In this document: piece after piece, positions 43,787-55,736 of the stretch
Position numbering within the stretch: position 1 is the first letter of the stretch
Layout: each line of letters opens with the position of its first letter
Assembly (NCBI GenBank): GCA_020747015.1
Contig: JAGTJM010000012.1
Span: 732,042-796,041 of the forward strand
DNA length: 64,000 nt
Source: Pyrenochaeta sp. MPI-SDFR-AT-0127
Lineage: Eukaryota > Ascomycota > Dothideomycetes > Pleosporales > Cucurbitariaceae
Reading direction: 5' to 3'
Position numbers and translations under genes: made by a program
The notes under the pieces: generated by a model
Databases searched by the model: none
Seen by the model: the letters and a program-made list of their open reading frames with translations, nothing else
What the model was told of the DNA's origin: nothing

Positions 43787-46414
43787 ATGGCAATCTATCG
43801 CGACGGCAAGACAACCATTGCGAGTATTGATATCAGCGACAGTGAGCACAGATCACACCATATCGATGATGCAAATGAGGACATCGTGCGTCATTTGCAG
43901 ACTACGGGCGAAGAAGTGGGAATGTACGAATTCATCCACACAAACATAGTACAGTTGCTGAGAGTTTTTAGGACTTTTAGAACGTTCATGGCCGCGGTTT
44001 CAATGGCGATGTGTTACAATGCGTACGTAACCCAGAAAACTTACAGTGAAGTTGGATTAGAACCTCCAACTGCTCTAGAAATAATCCATCACTTGTCTAG
44101 CTGGCGGATGTTTCACGTCAACGCTTGCGCCTCGCCTCTCAAACGTGAAAACTTATTGACTAGTTGAGATGGCGATATTATGCTGACTATTAAATCTGTC
44201 TAGGTATCTCTTTACCCTTCTAATACCTCCTTCCATCCTCGGGTACATCAATGCAGATCTAGGACCTGACCCTAGATACACATGGATCACAATCTGGTAG
44301 TGTAATCCGGCAAAGAGACAGTAAAACACTCTGCTAATGCTTCAACAGTATGTCATATCTCTAGTCACCTCCTCACCAAAAAAGTCCAAATGCTTCGATA
44401 CTTAGCACAAGTTATATCTATTCATGCTTTCAGGGTATGCGCTAATCGTGTCATCATATCTATAGCCTGGAACCTCGGTGGAGCCATGTTTGTGACGGTC
44501 GGTGGACGATTATCAGATATATTTGGTCGGCGATGGTGAGATAACCCAGTTTGCAAGCTATTCGTGGCACACGTGCTAACCTCATATCTCTAACCCCTAG
44601 GTTTTTTATTGCAGGCGCATGTATCCTCATTCTAGGAAGCATAGTCTCTGCTACAGGAAAGAGCATCAACCAGATGATCGCAGGAGGCGCATTGTTTGGG
44701 TGCGGGTCTGGGTTTCTTGAGATGGCCTTCGGTGCTGTTCAGGTAGGTTCGTAACATACTTCCAACGAACGCAATTAATTTAAGAAGGAAATTGTGCCCA
44801 GTAAATATCGACATGTTACGATTGGTCTCTTTGATGCAGCCTCTATCGTTGCCCAAATTATGCCTTTAATATCCTGGTCAGCTACACTACCATGGTTCAT
44901 CTGTTCCCAGCTCACCACAAGTAGGGTTATAATCAAACAAACAAAGAACTGGCGCATTTGTTACTATATGATGATTGGCTTCCAAATTGTCAATCTCATT
45001 ATACTCATCTTCTTCTATAATCCACCCTCGTGGAAGGAGAAGAAGACCGAGCATGGGAAGTCCGCACGTCAGCTTCTCCGGGAATTTGACTGGTTTGGTT
45101 TGTTCCTGTTCCTCGCTGGCTGCACCCTGTTCATCGTCGGTGTAAGTTGGGGCGGATCAATGGCTCCATGGATATCTGTCACTGCACTTGCTCCAATCAG
45201 TGCGTTACCCTCTCTATTGACTGCGTATGAGTTAAGCACTAATCTGACAATTGTATCTAGTAATTGGTCTGTTGACCTTGACTGGGCTGGGCTTCTACGA
45301 GGCCTATTATCCAATGGAAGCACCACTATTCCCTCCACGTCTTTTCAGAGCTATGAGACAGTAAGCTTCAATTCCGACCTGCAATTGTGCTGCTTTAGTG
45401 TACGCTACGAGCATGAGAAAAGCCAAAGCTGCACACTGAAGACCTTTCGTGGGATAATTTACAGTCGGAGCCATAACTGACATTTGCAGTTTCACTGTCC
45501 CCATGTTGGTCATGGCTATTGGTGGTATGCAGTACTACTCAAACGCCACTCTCTGGAACCGTCTTTCACAGCTTATCTACGCCAGCGATGAGGTTTCGAA
45601 AGGTCTTTATGCAGAAGTTCTACCCCTTGGCACAATTATTGGTGGGATTATTGTGGCATTCAGCAAAGTTATCGGTCACCAACGCTGGGTAATCATGTTT
45701 GCTGTTGCTTTACAGTAAGTAACGCATAGTGATAAAGGGTGTGCCCTAATAGTTACAGGACTGCTTGTGTCGGCGCAATGGCAACCTCAACGATGGAGAA
45801 CCCAGCTAAAGCGATTATCCTCACGGTCATCATCTCGACGTGCACATCTGTGAACCTTCTAAATGGTAAGAAAACCATCGCATATAAAATAAGCATAAAA
45901 CATGTGTTGACCACCACTTGTAGGCATGGTCCTGGTGGGGTTTGGAATTGTGTATCAGGAGGACATCGGCACTGCGGCTGGCCTCGCTGGAACATCACGT
46001 CTGCTCGCCGGAGCTGTCGCAACCGCTATATTTAGCAATGTGACAAATGGCAAATATACGAAAACTCTTCCGGGAGCTGTACGCTCCAACTTAGCACCCT
46101 TCAATCTCTCCCCCGACACAGTCAGGAAGCTTATCGTAGCCGCGCGAACCAATACCGCCGCTGGGTATTCTGCGATTCCAGGGATCACGCCAGCTATAAA
46201 AGCTGCGGCGAGCTTAGGTAACAAACAAGCCTATCTTGAGGGTGCTCATTTGTCATACCTCGTTGCGCTCGCATTTGGCCTTCTAGGCGTGGTTGCGGCC
46301 TTCTTCATTCCGTCAGTAGACAAGAGGAAATATACGAGGAAGACAGTCGCTGTTCAGAAGTCAGACAGGAGGGCTTTGCAGGAGAAGAAGTTGGCAGACG
46401 GCAGTAGTGCATAA
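43787..46414 (+). CDS. TRI12-type 14-TM major facilitator efflux pump
   Basis: MFS drug/H+ antiporter (DHA2, fungal trichothecene efflux pump TRI12 and siderophore transporter group). Eleven exons: 43787-43923, 43972-44022, 44204-44295, 44466-44535, 44601-44742, 44788-44876, 44925-45199, 45261-45360, 45490-45714, 45759-45865, 45924-46414; total 592 aa. The N-terminus is cytosolic and acidic (HHIDDANEDI). Conserved blocks: NADLGPDPRYTWITI, GGRLSDIFGRRW, SASGKSINQMIAG-like STGKS block, QEIVPSKYRH, KNWRICYYMMIGFQ, FDWFGLFLFLAGC, MQYYSNATLW and YQEDIGTAAGLAGTSRLL. Two introns (43924-43971 and 44877-44924) are 48 nt and stop-free, so they are easily missed. The exon 3/4 join needs a nested intron. 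The substrate is unknown; toxin, drug or siderophore export are all possible. Confidence 0.92.
44296..44465 (+). other. Stwintron ([D1,2] type) in the TRI12-type gene
   Basis: The exon ends ATC T at 44295. G44296 is followed by an inner intron 44297-44348 (52 nt, GTAGTG ... GCTAATG ... CAACAG). Its removal joins G to TATGTC, making a standard GTATGT donor. The outer intron ends with GCTAATC ... CTATAG at 44465, and the exon resumes CC TGG AAC, giving ITISWNLGGA in frame. No single GT-AG intron I tried restores this frame: a donor at 44297 used with the 44465 acceptor gives the wrong phase. Confidence 0.75.
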
Positions 46415-47211
46415 ATCTTTCAATTTTATAGCTTACTAGAGTCGGACAAAGCATAACTTGCACGAGAATAGGTTGCCCTGGATATGTAAGTAAATTTGTA
46501 TACTCGAGAGCGCTTCGTACTATAGAGACAGCATCGTCTTCCATCGTGCCCCAGCCGCATAGTCGCTTTCATGACTCTGAGTAGCTAGGGGTAATGTTCT
46601 GCATTGGGAGATGCCTCGGTAGCCACATCGGAAGCTACCCCGCATTGTGCATGTTATGACATCGAGCGGCCCCACCAAAGCCTGCTCACGACCAAGGCGG
46701 AAGGAATTATCTCCATGATGCTCAGACATCCTAGACATTTAAGTTGCTGATTTACCAGTCTGTTGCTGATATATCCATAAGACTGGGCACATTAGGCACG
46801 TCACTGGTGTCACTAAACTTTGTCAAGCCGACATCAACAGGTCCTGGTGCTGGACCACCGTGCCTTAGGTAATTTTACTCTACAGAACCGTTGGACTCGA
46901 TTGATTGTTCACGATTAAACGAAACATCAGACTACCATAACGTCAAAAGAGGGCGGGAGTAGCCTACATTAGGTGAGCATGTACAACGCTAGGCATTCGT
47001 GGATCCCATGTTCCGAGCGGTTGTAAACAGAGTTTCGGGCCGAGTAATTCACAATCAAATGAGAAGTGCATTTATTCTAGTTGAATCGACCGTAGTTACT
47101 CGTTGGTGTATCTCCTGTTATTCCTTTCTTCCTGAAACTTCAACCTACCTAGCTATTGACTCCACCTTCGTTATAGCTTCCCCACCCGCTTCCATATATT
47201 GGGTAGCTACC
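46415..47211. other. Intergenic between TRI12-type pump and Baeyer-Villiger monooxygenase
   Basis: No supported gene. A plus-strand frame from 46999 runs into the monooxygenase start but shows no motif before Met 47212, so it is taken as 5' UTR. Confidence 0.5.
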
Positions 47212-49085
47212 ATGGCATCAATACCCTTGCCCACGGGTGAGATTAATGTAGGGATAACAAACGGTTATGTCACGAGTTCAAAGGAATACGATGTGATTGT
47301 TGTCGGCGCAGGCTTCTCGGGTATCAGCGCCCTCCACCGCCTTCGTAACGATGGCCTCAAAACCCATATATTTGAAGCCGGTACCTGTCCCTATAACTCA
47401 CTAAATCTTTTTGCTTTCGTAATATATCGACAGGCTCTGACTTCGGGGGCGTGTGGTATTGGAACCGCTACCCAGGCGCACGAGTAGACAGCGAAACACC
47501 CTTCTATCAGCTCAACATCCCTGAAGTGTATAACACATGGAGCTTTTCACAGCGATTTCCCGATCATCGAGAATTACGTATGTATATGGCACACGTCGAT
47601 AAGACGCTGAATCTGCAGAAAGATGTCTCATTTAATACGAGGGTTTGTGAGTGTACGTGGGACAAAGAAGCTGCACAGTGGAATGTAGTGACTGAGGATG
47701 GTGGGAAAGCGAAGGCTAGGTGGCTCATACTAGCAACGGGCCTACTGCATAGAACTCATCTACCAGAATGGCCTGGAAGGGGAAGATACCAAGGGGTTAT
47801 CTACCATTCCGGCGCGTGGCCAGAGGAAACGAGCGTGAAGGGCAAGGTAAGCGTCTTACGCATGACCACAGTCGACCCTCAAACTAATCTCGTGCTTTCC
47901 ACCTACATAGAGTGTGGCCATAATCGGTGCAGGCGCAACATCCGTCCAAATCGTCCAAGAATTAGGCAAAGAAGCCTCACATCTGACCATGCTTATGCGC
48001 CGACCATCTTACTGCCTCCCTATGGGCCAGAGAACTTGGACCGAAGAAGAACAGATAGCCTGGCGAGCATATTATCCCGCACTATTCGCCGCAGGACGCA
48101 ATAGTGCTGTCGGTTTCCCGACTCTACGCCACAATGTCCGTGCCCAAGACGTCTCTCCCGAAGAACGAGAGAAGTATTTTGAGAGCACCTGGGGCGCAGG
48201 TGGATTTCAATTTCTTCTTCGAAACTACAACAACATCGCACTAGACAAGGAGGCTAACAAGATAGTGTATGATTTTTGGAAGAAGAAAGTACAAGAACGA
48301 TTGACAGACCCCGCAAAGCAGGCATTAATGGCCCCGGATGAGATGCCATACTATTTCAGCACAAAAAGAACCCCACTAGAACATGACTACTACGATGTTT
48401 TGAACCAGGATAATGTTGACATTGTGGATCTCAATAAAAACCCAATAGACAGCTTCACTGAAAGCGGACTTCGTCTAGGCAGCGAAGATCAAGACCGGAA
48501 GTACGACTACATAGTGTGCGCAACAGGCTTCGACTCATTTACCGGTTCATTGACGAATATGGGATTGAAATCAAAAGACGGTGTCGATATCAAAGATGTC
48601 TGGAGCAACGGAGTGCGGACCTATCTTGGAATGATGATATCTGGTTGTAAGTGGCGCCCATACATAAGGGCGGGCAAAAATACACACAGATACTGACTGT
48701 TCTCATAGTCCCGAACGCATTTATGATATACTCACCTCAAGCGCCAACCGCTTTGTCAAATGGCCCTACGATAATCGAGTGCCAGTGCGACTTCGTATGC
48801 GACGCCATCAAAAACCTCTCAAATGAAGGTGCAAGAACCATCGAACCGACGCAGGAAGCAGAAGATGAATGGAAATTTGGCATGAATGCTATGGTTGAGC
48901 ATACATTGTATCCGTTTACGGATTCGTGGTGGAACACATCAAATATTCCGGGAAAGAAGGCAGAGAATCAGTCGTATATTTTAGGGATCGATAATTATGA
49001 AAAGTATTGTCGTGGGACTATGATTGGATGGAAAGGCTTTGATATTGTTGGTGCAACAGCGGCAAAGACGCAGTATTCTGGATGA
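47212..49085 (+). CDS. FAD-dependent Baeyer-Villiger monooxygenase (cyclohexanone monooxygenase-like)
   Basis: Class B flavin monooxygenase that inserts oxygen next to a ketone (ester or lactone formation) using NADPH. Four exons, 47212-47380, 47434-47846, 47911-48646 and 48709-49085, total 564 aa; introns 53, 64 and 62 nt. The FAD Rossmann motif is VIVVGAGFSGI. The following SDFGGVWYWNRYPGARVD is diagnostic of the family. The BVMO fingerprint is GVIYHSGAWP (usual F-x-G-x3-H-x3-W-P/D; Phe replaced here by Val-Ile). The NADPH motif is VAIIGAGATSVQIV, and ATGFDSFTGS is the ATG motif. It sits beside transporters, consistent with catabolism or tailoring of a small molecule. Confidence 0.94.
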
Positions 49086-50148
49086 GGGTGCTGTGTGCTA
49101 TGTCCTTACATAGACCAAAAGAGAGTGTCGTTCCTCTGAGACGTACACACTATCAGCAAAGATACCGTATGTAGAGTATGTAGAGTTTTGATAAGTGGGC
49201 CGTGCTGACGAGGGAAACTGCTTACAGCACATTAAAGATATCAGTAGTACATGTGGAAATGACTGCTGAAGGGTGAGGAGACTTCAAAACCGGAAGAAGG
49301 TGCCGGGCTTGCTCACGGAATACCCCTTCAGGAAGATGATCTTCATGGCCAAGTCCCAAGCGTGGCCGACATTTCATATTTGCCAAGCTCTCCATGCAGT
49401 CATCATCCGTGTTACAACTGGAGAAGATATGTTGCATTGATTTAAGCGCCCTCATAACCAGCACGCAACAGCTGAATACAGCACTTGACGCGGTACTCTA
49501 GGTTGCTTCCATAATGTTCTCTATAGACGTAGACTGTTTATGAGACAAAAGCGGAAGCGGTCCAAGCTCTCTCAACTGATGTTAGAGCGCAAACGACTTA
49601 CTCCGGCACTAAGTGACGCCGTTCTTTCAACAGTTCGCCAGGCAATATACGACTGGACCGCCCACATCAAAATATCAGGCCAACTGCGACAGATTTCACG
49701 TATGTTCTTGGCCGCCCAGAGTTCGCCTCTGCATTTTGCCGCCAAGAAAAGGTTATCCCCAGCCGAGAAAATCCAACATGCAGCAAGTATCCACTATGAC
49801 ATCGTCCCAGCTATTCGTACCCCAGGAAAACACCATAATGTCTGCTCTGGGGCGGTCACTCCGATGTAATTTTCCCATGTACGGTTACATGTGCCAATAC
49901 GTTAGTCTGTGTAGCGAGACCCATGGGGAACTTCACCCCGGTACATAACCTGACCCATTTTTGTTGGATCGTAGACTGGGTAATGGACACTGCCGTAGCG
50001 CTCTAATAAGGGCTATATAATAGGTACTACCATACTTTATAGATACCCGATCGGTTCATCTACCAAGTACCACTCGATCTAGAAGCTCTCCTAAAAGGCG
50101 GGAGCGCTTTTCTACACTTGGACCTGACGCTTGGAATCATCATTACAT
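49086..50148. other. Intergenic between monooxygenase and sugar transporter
   Basis: Two overlapping plus-strand frames (49540-49869, 49613-49948) of about 110 codons lack motifs, bias or splice support. No gene called. A CTATATAATA box near 50023 may serve the next gene. Confidence 0.5.
50023..50032 (+). promoter_or_regulatory. TATA-like box before the sugar transporter
   Basis: CTATATAATA lies about 120 bp upstream of the ATG at 50149. Position is compatible with a core promoter; unproven. Confidence 0.3.
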
Positions 50149-52404
50149 ATGTCTCACCGAAAGCCCGATATTGAGGCTACCGAGCCCCAGCTCTCATCTT
50201 CCAGTAGCAGCAAGACAAGCCTTGGTAATGCGGAGCACAATGAGAATGCTCAAGGTCCTCCTCGCGCCTCCTGTACCGGTCATCCTCGAAAAGCATCCGT
50301 TGCCGCCAAACTTCGGAATCCCCTAGCTGGGACAAGCGAGGACCAAGTTCTAGCTGATGTTGACGCTTGGTGTGTAGAGAAAGGTCTCCAAGAGCATCAG
50401 GATGCCTTCCGAAAGGGCGCATTAATTGCTCGCGCAGGTCAGCGCGATGATGGATTTGAGTATGTCAATCAACTTAGCCTGGAAGAAAAAGATCTTTTGA
50501 GACATGAAATAACCCACCGATGGAGTCAGCCATTCATGCTATACTTTCTGGTTGTGCTTTGTGCTGGATCAGCAATCGTACAAGGCATGGACCAGACGGC
50601 CGTAAACGGTGCTCAAGTAAGTCATCTCTTTGCCACACCATATATACGGAATTTTTCAATGACTTTCCTTTAGGAATTTTATTTCGAAGAATTTGGGATT
50701 GGAAGCGACAACGTATGGCTCCGTGGACTTCTTAACGGCGCTCCGTATCTCTGTTCCGCTCTCATCGGATGTTGGTCCAACGCACCTTTGAATAAGTTCT
50801 TCGGACGCCGAGGAACCATTTTCATATCCTGCGTCATCTCATTCATTACTGGCATATGGATGGCTGCCGCCAATAATTGGCCAAACCTGTTGATTGCCCG
50901 TTTCTTCCTCGGATTCGCAGTTGGCGCTAAATCTTCTACTACACCTGTCTACGCAGCCGAATCCGCACCGAAGACCATTCGTGGTGCGCTGACAATGATG
51001 TGGCAAATGTGGACAGCTTTCGGGATAATGCTTGGTTTCGTTGTATCTGTCGCGTTTCAGAATGTTACCTTTTTGGGAGAGCTCTCGCCTTGGAGGTGGA
51101 TGTTGGCGTCAACCAGCATTCCTCCTCTCATAGTATGTCTCCAGGTATACTTCTGTCCTGAATCTCCAAGGTGGTAAGTGAGAACCATTTTCCTCTTCTG
51201 GAATCTCGATATGTTGACATCACCTAGGTATATGGAGCAAGGCAAATACGACAAAGCTTTTGAATCTCTCTGTCGCCTTCGCAAACACAAGATTCAGGCC
51301 GCCCGTGACATGTACTATGCATACAGACTTCTCGAAGTAGAGCAATCCGAGCGTGCGGGTCGAAACCTATGGAAGGAATTCTTTTTCGTTCGACGCAACC
51401 GTCGTGCGGCTCAGAGTGCCTTTTTTGTTATGTTTATGCAGCAATTCTGCGGTGTTAACGTCATCGCTTATTACAGTACCTCGATCTTCGTAGAAGCCGG
51501 CTTTTCGCGCTCTGAAGCCTTACTTACATCGATGGGTACAGGTATAACGAACTGGTTGTTCGCTATTCCCGCTATATAGTAAGTATATTAGCAAAGAGTG
51601 TACCTAACACAAATACTGACTAGCACTAGCACAATTGATACGTTCGGTCGCCGCAACCTGCTACTAACCACGTTCCCGCTTATGGGTATCTGTCTCCTAT
51701 GGTGCGGTATGTCCTTTTATCTTCCCCTCGACCCTGAGACCGGTAGGCCGACTGTAGAACGTCTTGGATCAATCGCTGCGTAAGTAACGATGTACAAATT
51801 ACAACATATCCTGCTGACTTTTGCATCAAAGTGCTATTTATACCTTCATGGCCGTGTACTCCCCAGGTGAAGGTCCTGTACCGTTTACCTATTCTGCAGA
51901 AGCGTTTCCATTACATCTGCGCGATGTTGGGATGTCTTTCGCCACGGCAACGTGTTGGGGGTTCAACTTCATTCTTTCCCTAACCTGGCCTGCTCTTGTT
52001 AAAGCATTCACACCTCAAGGTGCATTCGGTGTAAGTGAACCTTCTGCCTATCTTGCACGGGACGCACTGAACTGACATCATTTCTCTCGTAGTGGTACGC
52101 CGCATGGAATGTGTTCGGTTGGGTCTACTCTTATTTCCTCCTGCCTGAGACAAAGAATTTGACCTTGGAAGAGCTAGATACAATTTTTGATGTTGGCAAC
52201 CGAGATTTTGCAACATACTACCGGAAAAAGTTACCGTGGTACATGCAGAAATACGTCTTCAGAAAGAATGTAGAGCCCATGGAACCACTATTTCAGCTAC
52301 TTGATGAGCGCCCGTTCATGCATCACACAGCTGAGCCTCCATATGGAGTTGGTGCGATAGAGGGAGACCAAAGTGGTGAGAAGAGTACTGTAGCCCAAGA
52401 CTAG
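50149..52404 (+). CDS. MFS sugar transporter (SP family)
   Basis: Twelve-helix plasma-membrane sugar/H+ symporter-type MFS protein. Six exons: 50149-50616, 50674-51173, 51228-51578, 51630-51779, 51832-52030, 52093-52404; introns 51-62 nt; about 659 aa. An unusually long hydrophilic N-terminus of about 125 residues (Ser-rich, then Arg/Lys and acidic) precedes helix 1. Signatures: VQGMDQTAVNGAQ, NKFFGRRGTIF, RFFLGFAVGAKSSTTPVYAAE, PESPRW, QQFCGVNVIAYYS, TIDTFGRRN, and PFTYSAEAFPLHLRDVGM, followed by FLLPETKNLTLEELD. Intron 3 has tandem acceptors six bases apart (51623 or 51629), giving proteins differing by two residues; I used the second. The substrate is unknown. Confidence 0.94.
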
Positions 52405-53189
52405 TTGCGAGGGAATAATACAGGTATGAAAGCGGAACTCTTTCCAAATACCCTAAGGAAGAGATTCTCAAAGTAGGAGGGTAGATCGCGTGACGGAGGA
52501 GATGTTATCTAAAAATCTTGAATATCATCTCACTTATAGACTTTTTCACAGCTGCCCAAAACCATTGCAGTCATGGTCGTTGCATCTCAATTGATTCTAT
52601 TGTCCCCTGGTGTGTATTTGCCTGTAAAATGGCACAATGATAGCCGCGTTATCTCCAGTCTTGATCATTTGAAAGAACAGGTATAAAGTAATAAAGTAGG
52701 CATTGATTATTGGTGATTATACACGAAATCTGGTCCATGTGTGAAGTTCTCACATCGCAAGGGCGCTAGCCAAAAGGACAATACTCATAAGGGGCTATAT
52801 GGCCAGTAGAAAAAGCCGTGTTCCACGAAATATGTATCGAATCCAAACGAATAGAAGGTTACATACATATCAAGTACTCAGTGTACTAGGAAATCTGTTA
52901 GTTTGCGCAATCTGCAGGTAATGACTTCAACATACCATAACTCCAAGGAGAACCGATCGAATACATAGGTCCCTCCCCGTCACTTGAGTCCATTCAAACG
53001 CGTGATGCAGCCCAAGAAATCATAGTCATATTTAAAATTTGCCGTAAATCATGCCTCCCGGGAAGTCTGCACAAGTTGGCGGCCAATTGATAAAACTTTA
53101 AACACAAAGTAGATGCCAACGTGTAACATAAAGCTCCAAAGTTAGGGACAAAGAGCTATATCCCGGCTAGTATTCTTTGAAGTCTTCAA
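52405..53189. other. Intergenic, convergent 3' flanks
   Basis: No supported gene between the sugar transporter stop and the zinc-finger gene stop. Confidence 0.5.
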
Positions 53190-55736
53190 TTAGTATCTTC
53201 GGCGGCCGATTCTGGGTTGTTGCTCCCCGAAACCCTCATCAAGGGTTTCTTCTCCATATTCGGTGTCATCTTCATCGAACCTCATCCTCTTCCCGGCCCG
53301 CTTGTGATGCACAGTTCTCAAATGCTCCTCCATCTTGTCTTTCCTATTATTGAAGCTACGTCCTTTGCTCTTTCCCCCAACTGGCTTCCTGGAGCGCGAG
53401 CAGCCTTCTTGCGGACAGAAATATTCGATCTTTCTTGGTGCATGTACATTCTCGTAATGCCTCTTGAAATCGGCTTGACGGCCGAAAGTGAGATCATCGC
53501 ATCCAGGATCAAGGCATTTAAATTTTCCTAGTCGAGTAACTTGGCCAATGGCCGGATCAGAAGAAGCACCGGGTAGGGGCGATGCGCGGCGGCGGCGGCG
53601 GGCTAGCTGTGGTAAGCAAACTGAAGCGTCGTTTCGCAAGGAGGTTCCAAAAACACAAGATGTGGTAGCCGGTTCGACTTGTGTAGAGGAGGCGGGCCTG
53701 ATCACATTAGCAGCGTTCCGCCGTGCTATTTGGAAAGCCACTTCTCACATTATATTCTCGACTGGCTTTTGATAACCAAAAGAGCCCAGCTGTGGGCGGC
53801 ACGAAGATGAAAAGGGAGCCAAAAGGCTCACGTGTCTGATGAGGGTGTTGTTAGAAGAAGCACTGGTAATCGTAGACCAAAGGTAGCAAAAGTACTGAGG
53901 AAAGGCCATAAAAACATTATCAGTGGCAAGGAGCGTTGCTACGTAGTTGAAGACATCTTGAACATGATTGCTGGTTCGCATCTCCTGACTCAAGCTGTCC
54001 ATCGGCTGTATCGACGGCATGTCAATTCGAATCTCATCTGGCGTGTGACAGAGTAGTGTATAGAATAGCAAAACAATCGGCTTATGCTATATAGTGTGCT
54101 ACTGTGCAAACTTCACTAGTGACCATATCCAGAGAGACATGGAGGCGTTGCTATAGCTGCAGTGTTACAGTGCATTTTTTTTAGAAAATTTTCGCCAATT
54201 TCAACATCTCAATTCGGTGTGTGAATTGGGCAATAACAACTGTGGCAAGTGCTAAGAATATATCCAAATGGTAAAGTCCGCATGGGCCGAAAATCCACAG
54301 GGCAAACAGTGATAGTGGAGCTTGTTCGGCTGCTTGAGAAAGCGATATTCCTCCTCTGTTTTCGAGCACACGACCTCTGGAGAAACATAATGAAATGTGG
54401 CGACCGTGAAAAATCAAACCCCATCGTTTCGTAAAGAAATGGACAGTGCCTTCCTTCTCCAAGAAGTCCTGGATGATGGGTCTTGCAAGGTGGGATTGCC
54501 TTGTCTCTGAGATGAATGAACAATCCTTCAAGAGCACTGGTTATTCCGAGAGGTATGGTCAGAGACTATCCGGCAAGACTCAAAGTGAGTACGATTATAA
54601 TATGGCTCCATACAGCCTCAGGCATGATGGTGATGACAATGAGGTATATTCATGCCGAAGAGATAGTGTATACTTGGCTATGTTAAAAGAAGTTCATACT
54701 TCCGCAATCGCCGATTGTGGGCGGCTCCTAAGTCGAGGAAAATTTGTTGCAAGGTTGTTTAATGATGAGGACATGGATGGACCCGCACTGCTCGGGCCAT
54801 GAATCTGTGGCCTGGGATTACGGCGTGTACAAGACTGTGCACCTCCAGGGGTTTGTCCGATATCTTGGCATCTGCCATTTCATAGATATCCATTGCAGAG
54901 CTCAAGTGCTCCCGGAAGCCTGTCGGAGAGGAATAGGAGTGAATCCAGCGGTGGTGGCCTACGTAGGTTCCTTGTCCAAATGGTAGTCCCTGACTGAAAC
55001 TGCACCGCTCATTGAATAAAATTTGTAATTGTGTGGAGAACACTTACCCGCTCGCAGCAGACGCCTGACTAAATATCCTGATCTCGTGTTCGTCTCCTGT
55101 CAATGTGCCTGCGATAATATCATTGACATCGAAGTGAAACATGGGTTCAACCACGTGTATTGGACTCAATTCACAACGAGATTCGGTTGGCGAGGTCGTT
55201 GCCTGGATATTAGATGGCTGCGTTGGGGGATAGTTGGAATTATCCAGCTCAGTGGCACAAGATTGGGTGCCGATCTGTTGGATTGATGTAAATGAATACT
55301 GTGATGCCGCTGGTGATCTATTGGGTTCCGTTGGGGGGGACGCATGACCGAATGAGCCGCGCGGCGTTCGATACTCGTGGGTATTGCTGCGATAGTGGCC
55401 AGTGGACGTTAACGAGTATTGAGATGCAGAGCGAGACATGTTCACCGGACGATGCAGGCTAGCGTTGGCGGTGTGCGGGGTCACATGCGAGGTCGCATGG
55501 TCCAACGCCTCAGCCTGATGCTGCGATGTCGACGACATCGGCGTAGTAGTCGGGGAGCGCTGAAGAAATGAATCACGGCGTTGGTGCATTGTTGGGGAAA
55601 GAAGTTGTTGCTGATTGATCTGTTGTTGAAGGAGAAGTTCGATCGAGTTGGGGTTGGCGGAATCCAAATTAAGGCTACTTCGGTGTAGAAGGTGACTGTT
55701 GTCGCCGTTACCATTAACGTCGCCGTACATGATCAT
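53190..55736 (-). CDS. Probable C2H2 zinc-finger regulator, exon structure unresolved
   Basis: Minus-strand coding pieces that best fit one transcription factor gene. The 5' piece (55736 or 55730 to 55048) encodes about 228 residues rich in Ser, Gln and Thr (ELLLQQQINQQQLLSP, many S-x-S), like an activation domain. It splices across 54994-55047 (54 nt) into GQGLPFGQGTYVGHH (54993 to about 54800) and perhaps on to a Ser/Pro-rich run near 54700. A patch near 54375-54285 has a CLPCGF motif. The 3' piece (53741-53190) holds zinc-finger-like pairs: CLDPGCDDLTFGRQADFKRH with H-x4-H spacing, then CPQEGC ... HLRTVHHKRAGKR with a basic tail. Joins between about 54800 and 53741 are not resolved, so two genes are possible. 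Confidence 0.5.

Noticed and set aside
44023..44203. The 181-nt intron of the TRI12-type gene as a third stwintron
   Set aside because: No inner intron that would rebuild a split donor or acceptor was found; a single long intron explains the frame.
45361..45489. The 129-nt intron of the TRI12-type gene as a stwintron
   Set aside because: The donor GTAAGC is intact and uninterrupted; a single intron suffices.
49540..49948. Two overlapping 110-codon frames upstream of the sugar transporter
   Set aside because: They overlap in different frames, have no motif and end without splice sites; likely chance.
39206..52404. Secondary-metabolite gene cluster with a backbone enzyme
   Set aside because: No polyketide synthase, NRPS, terpene cyclase or DMATS is present in the window, so the block is described only as an accessory neighbourhood.
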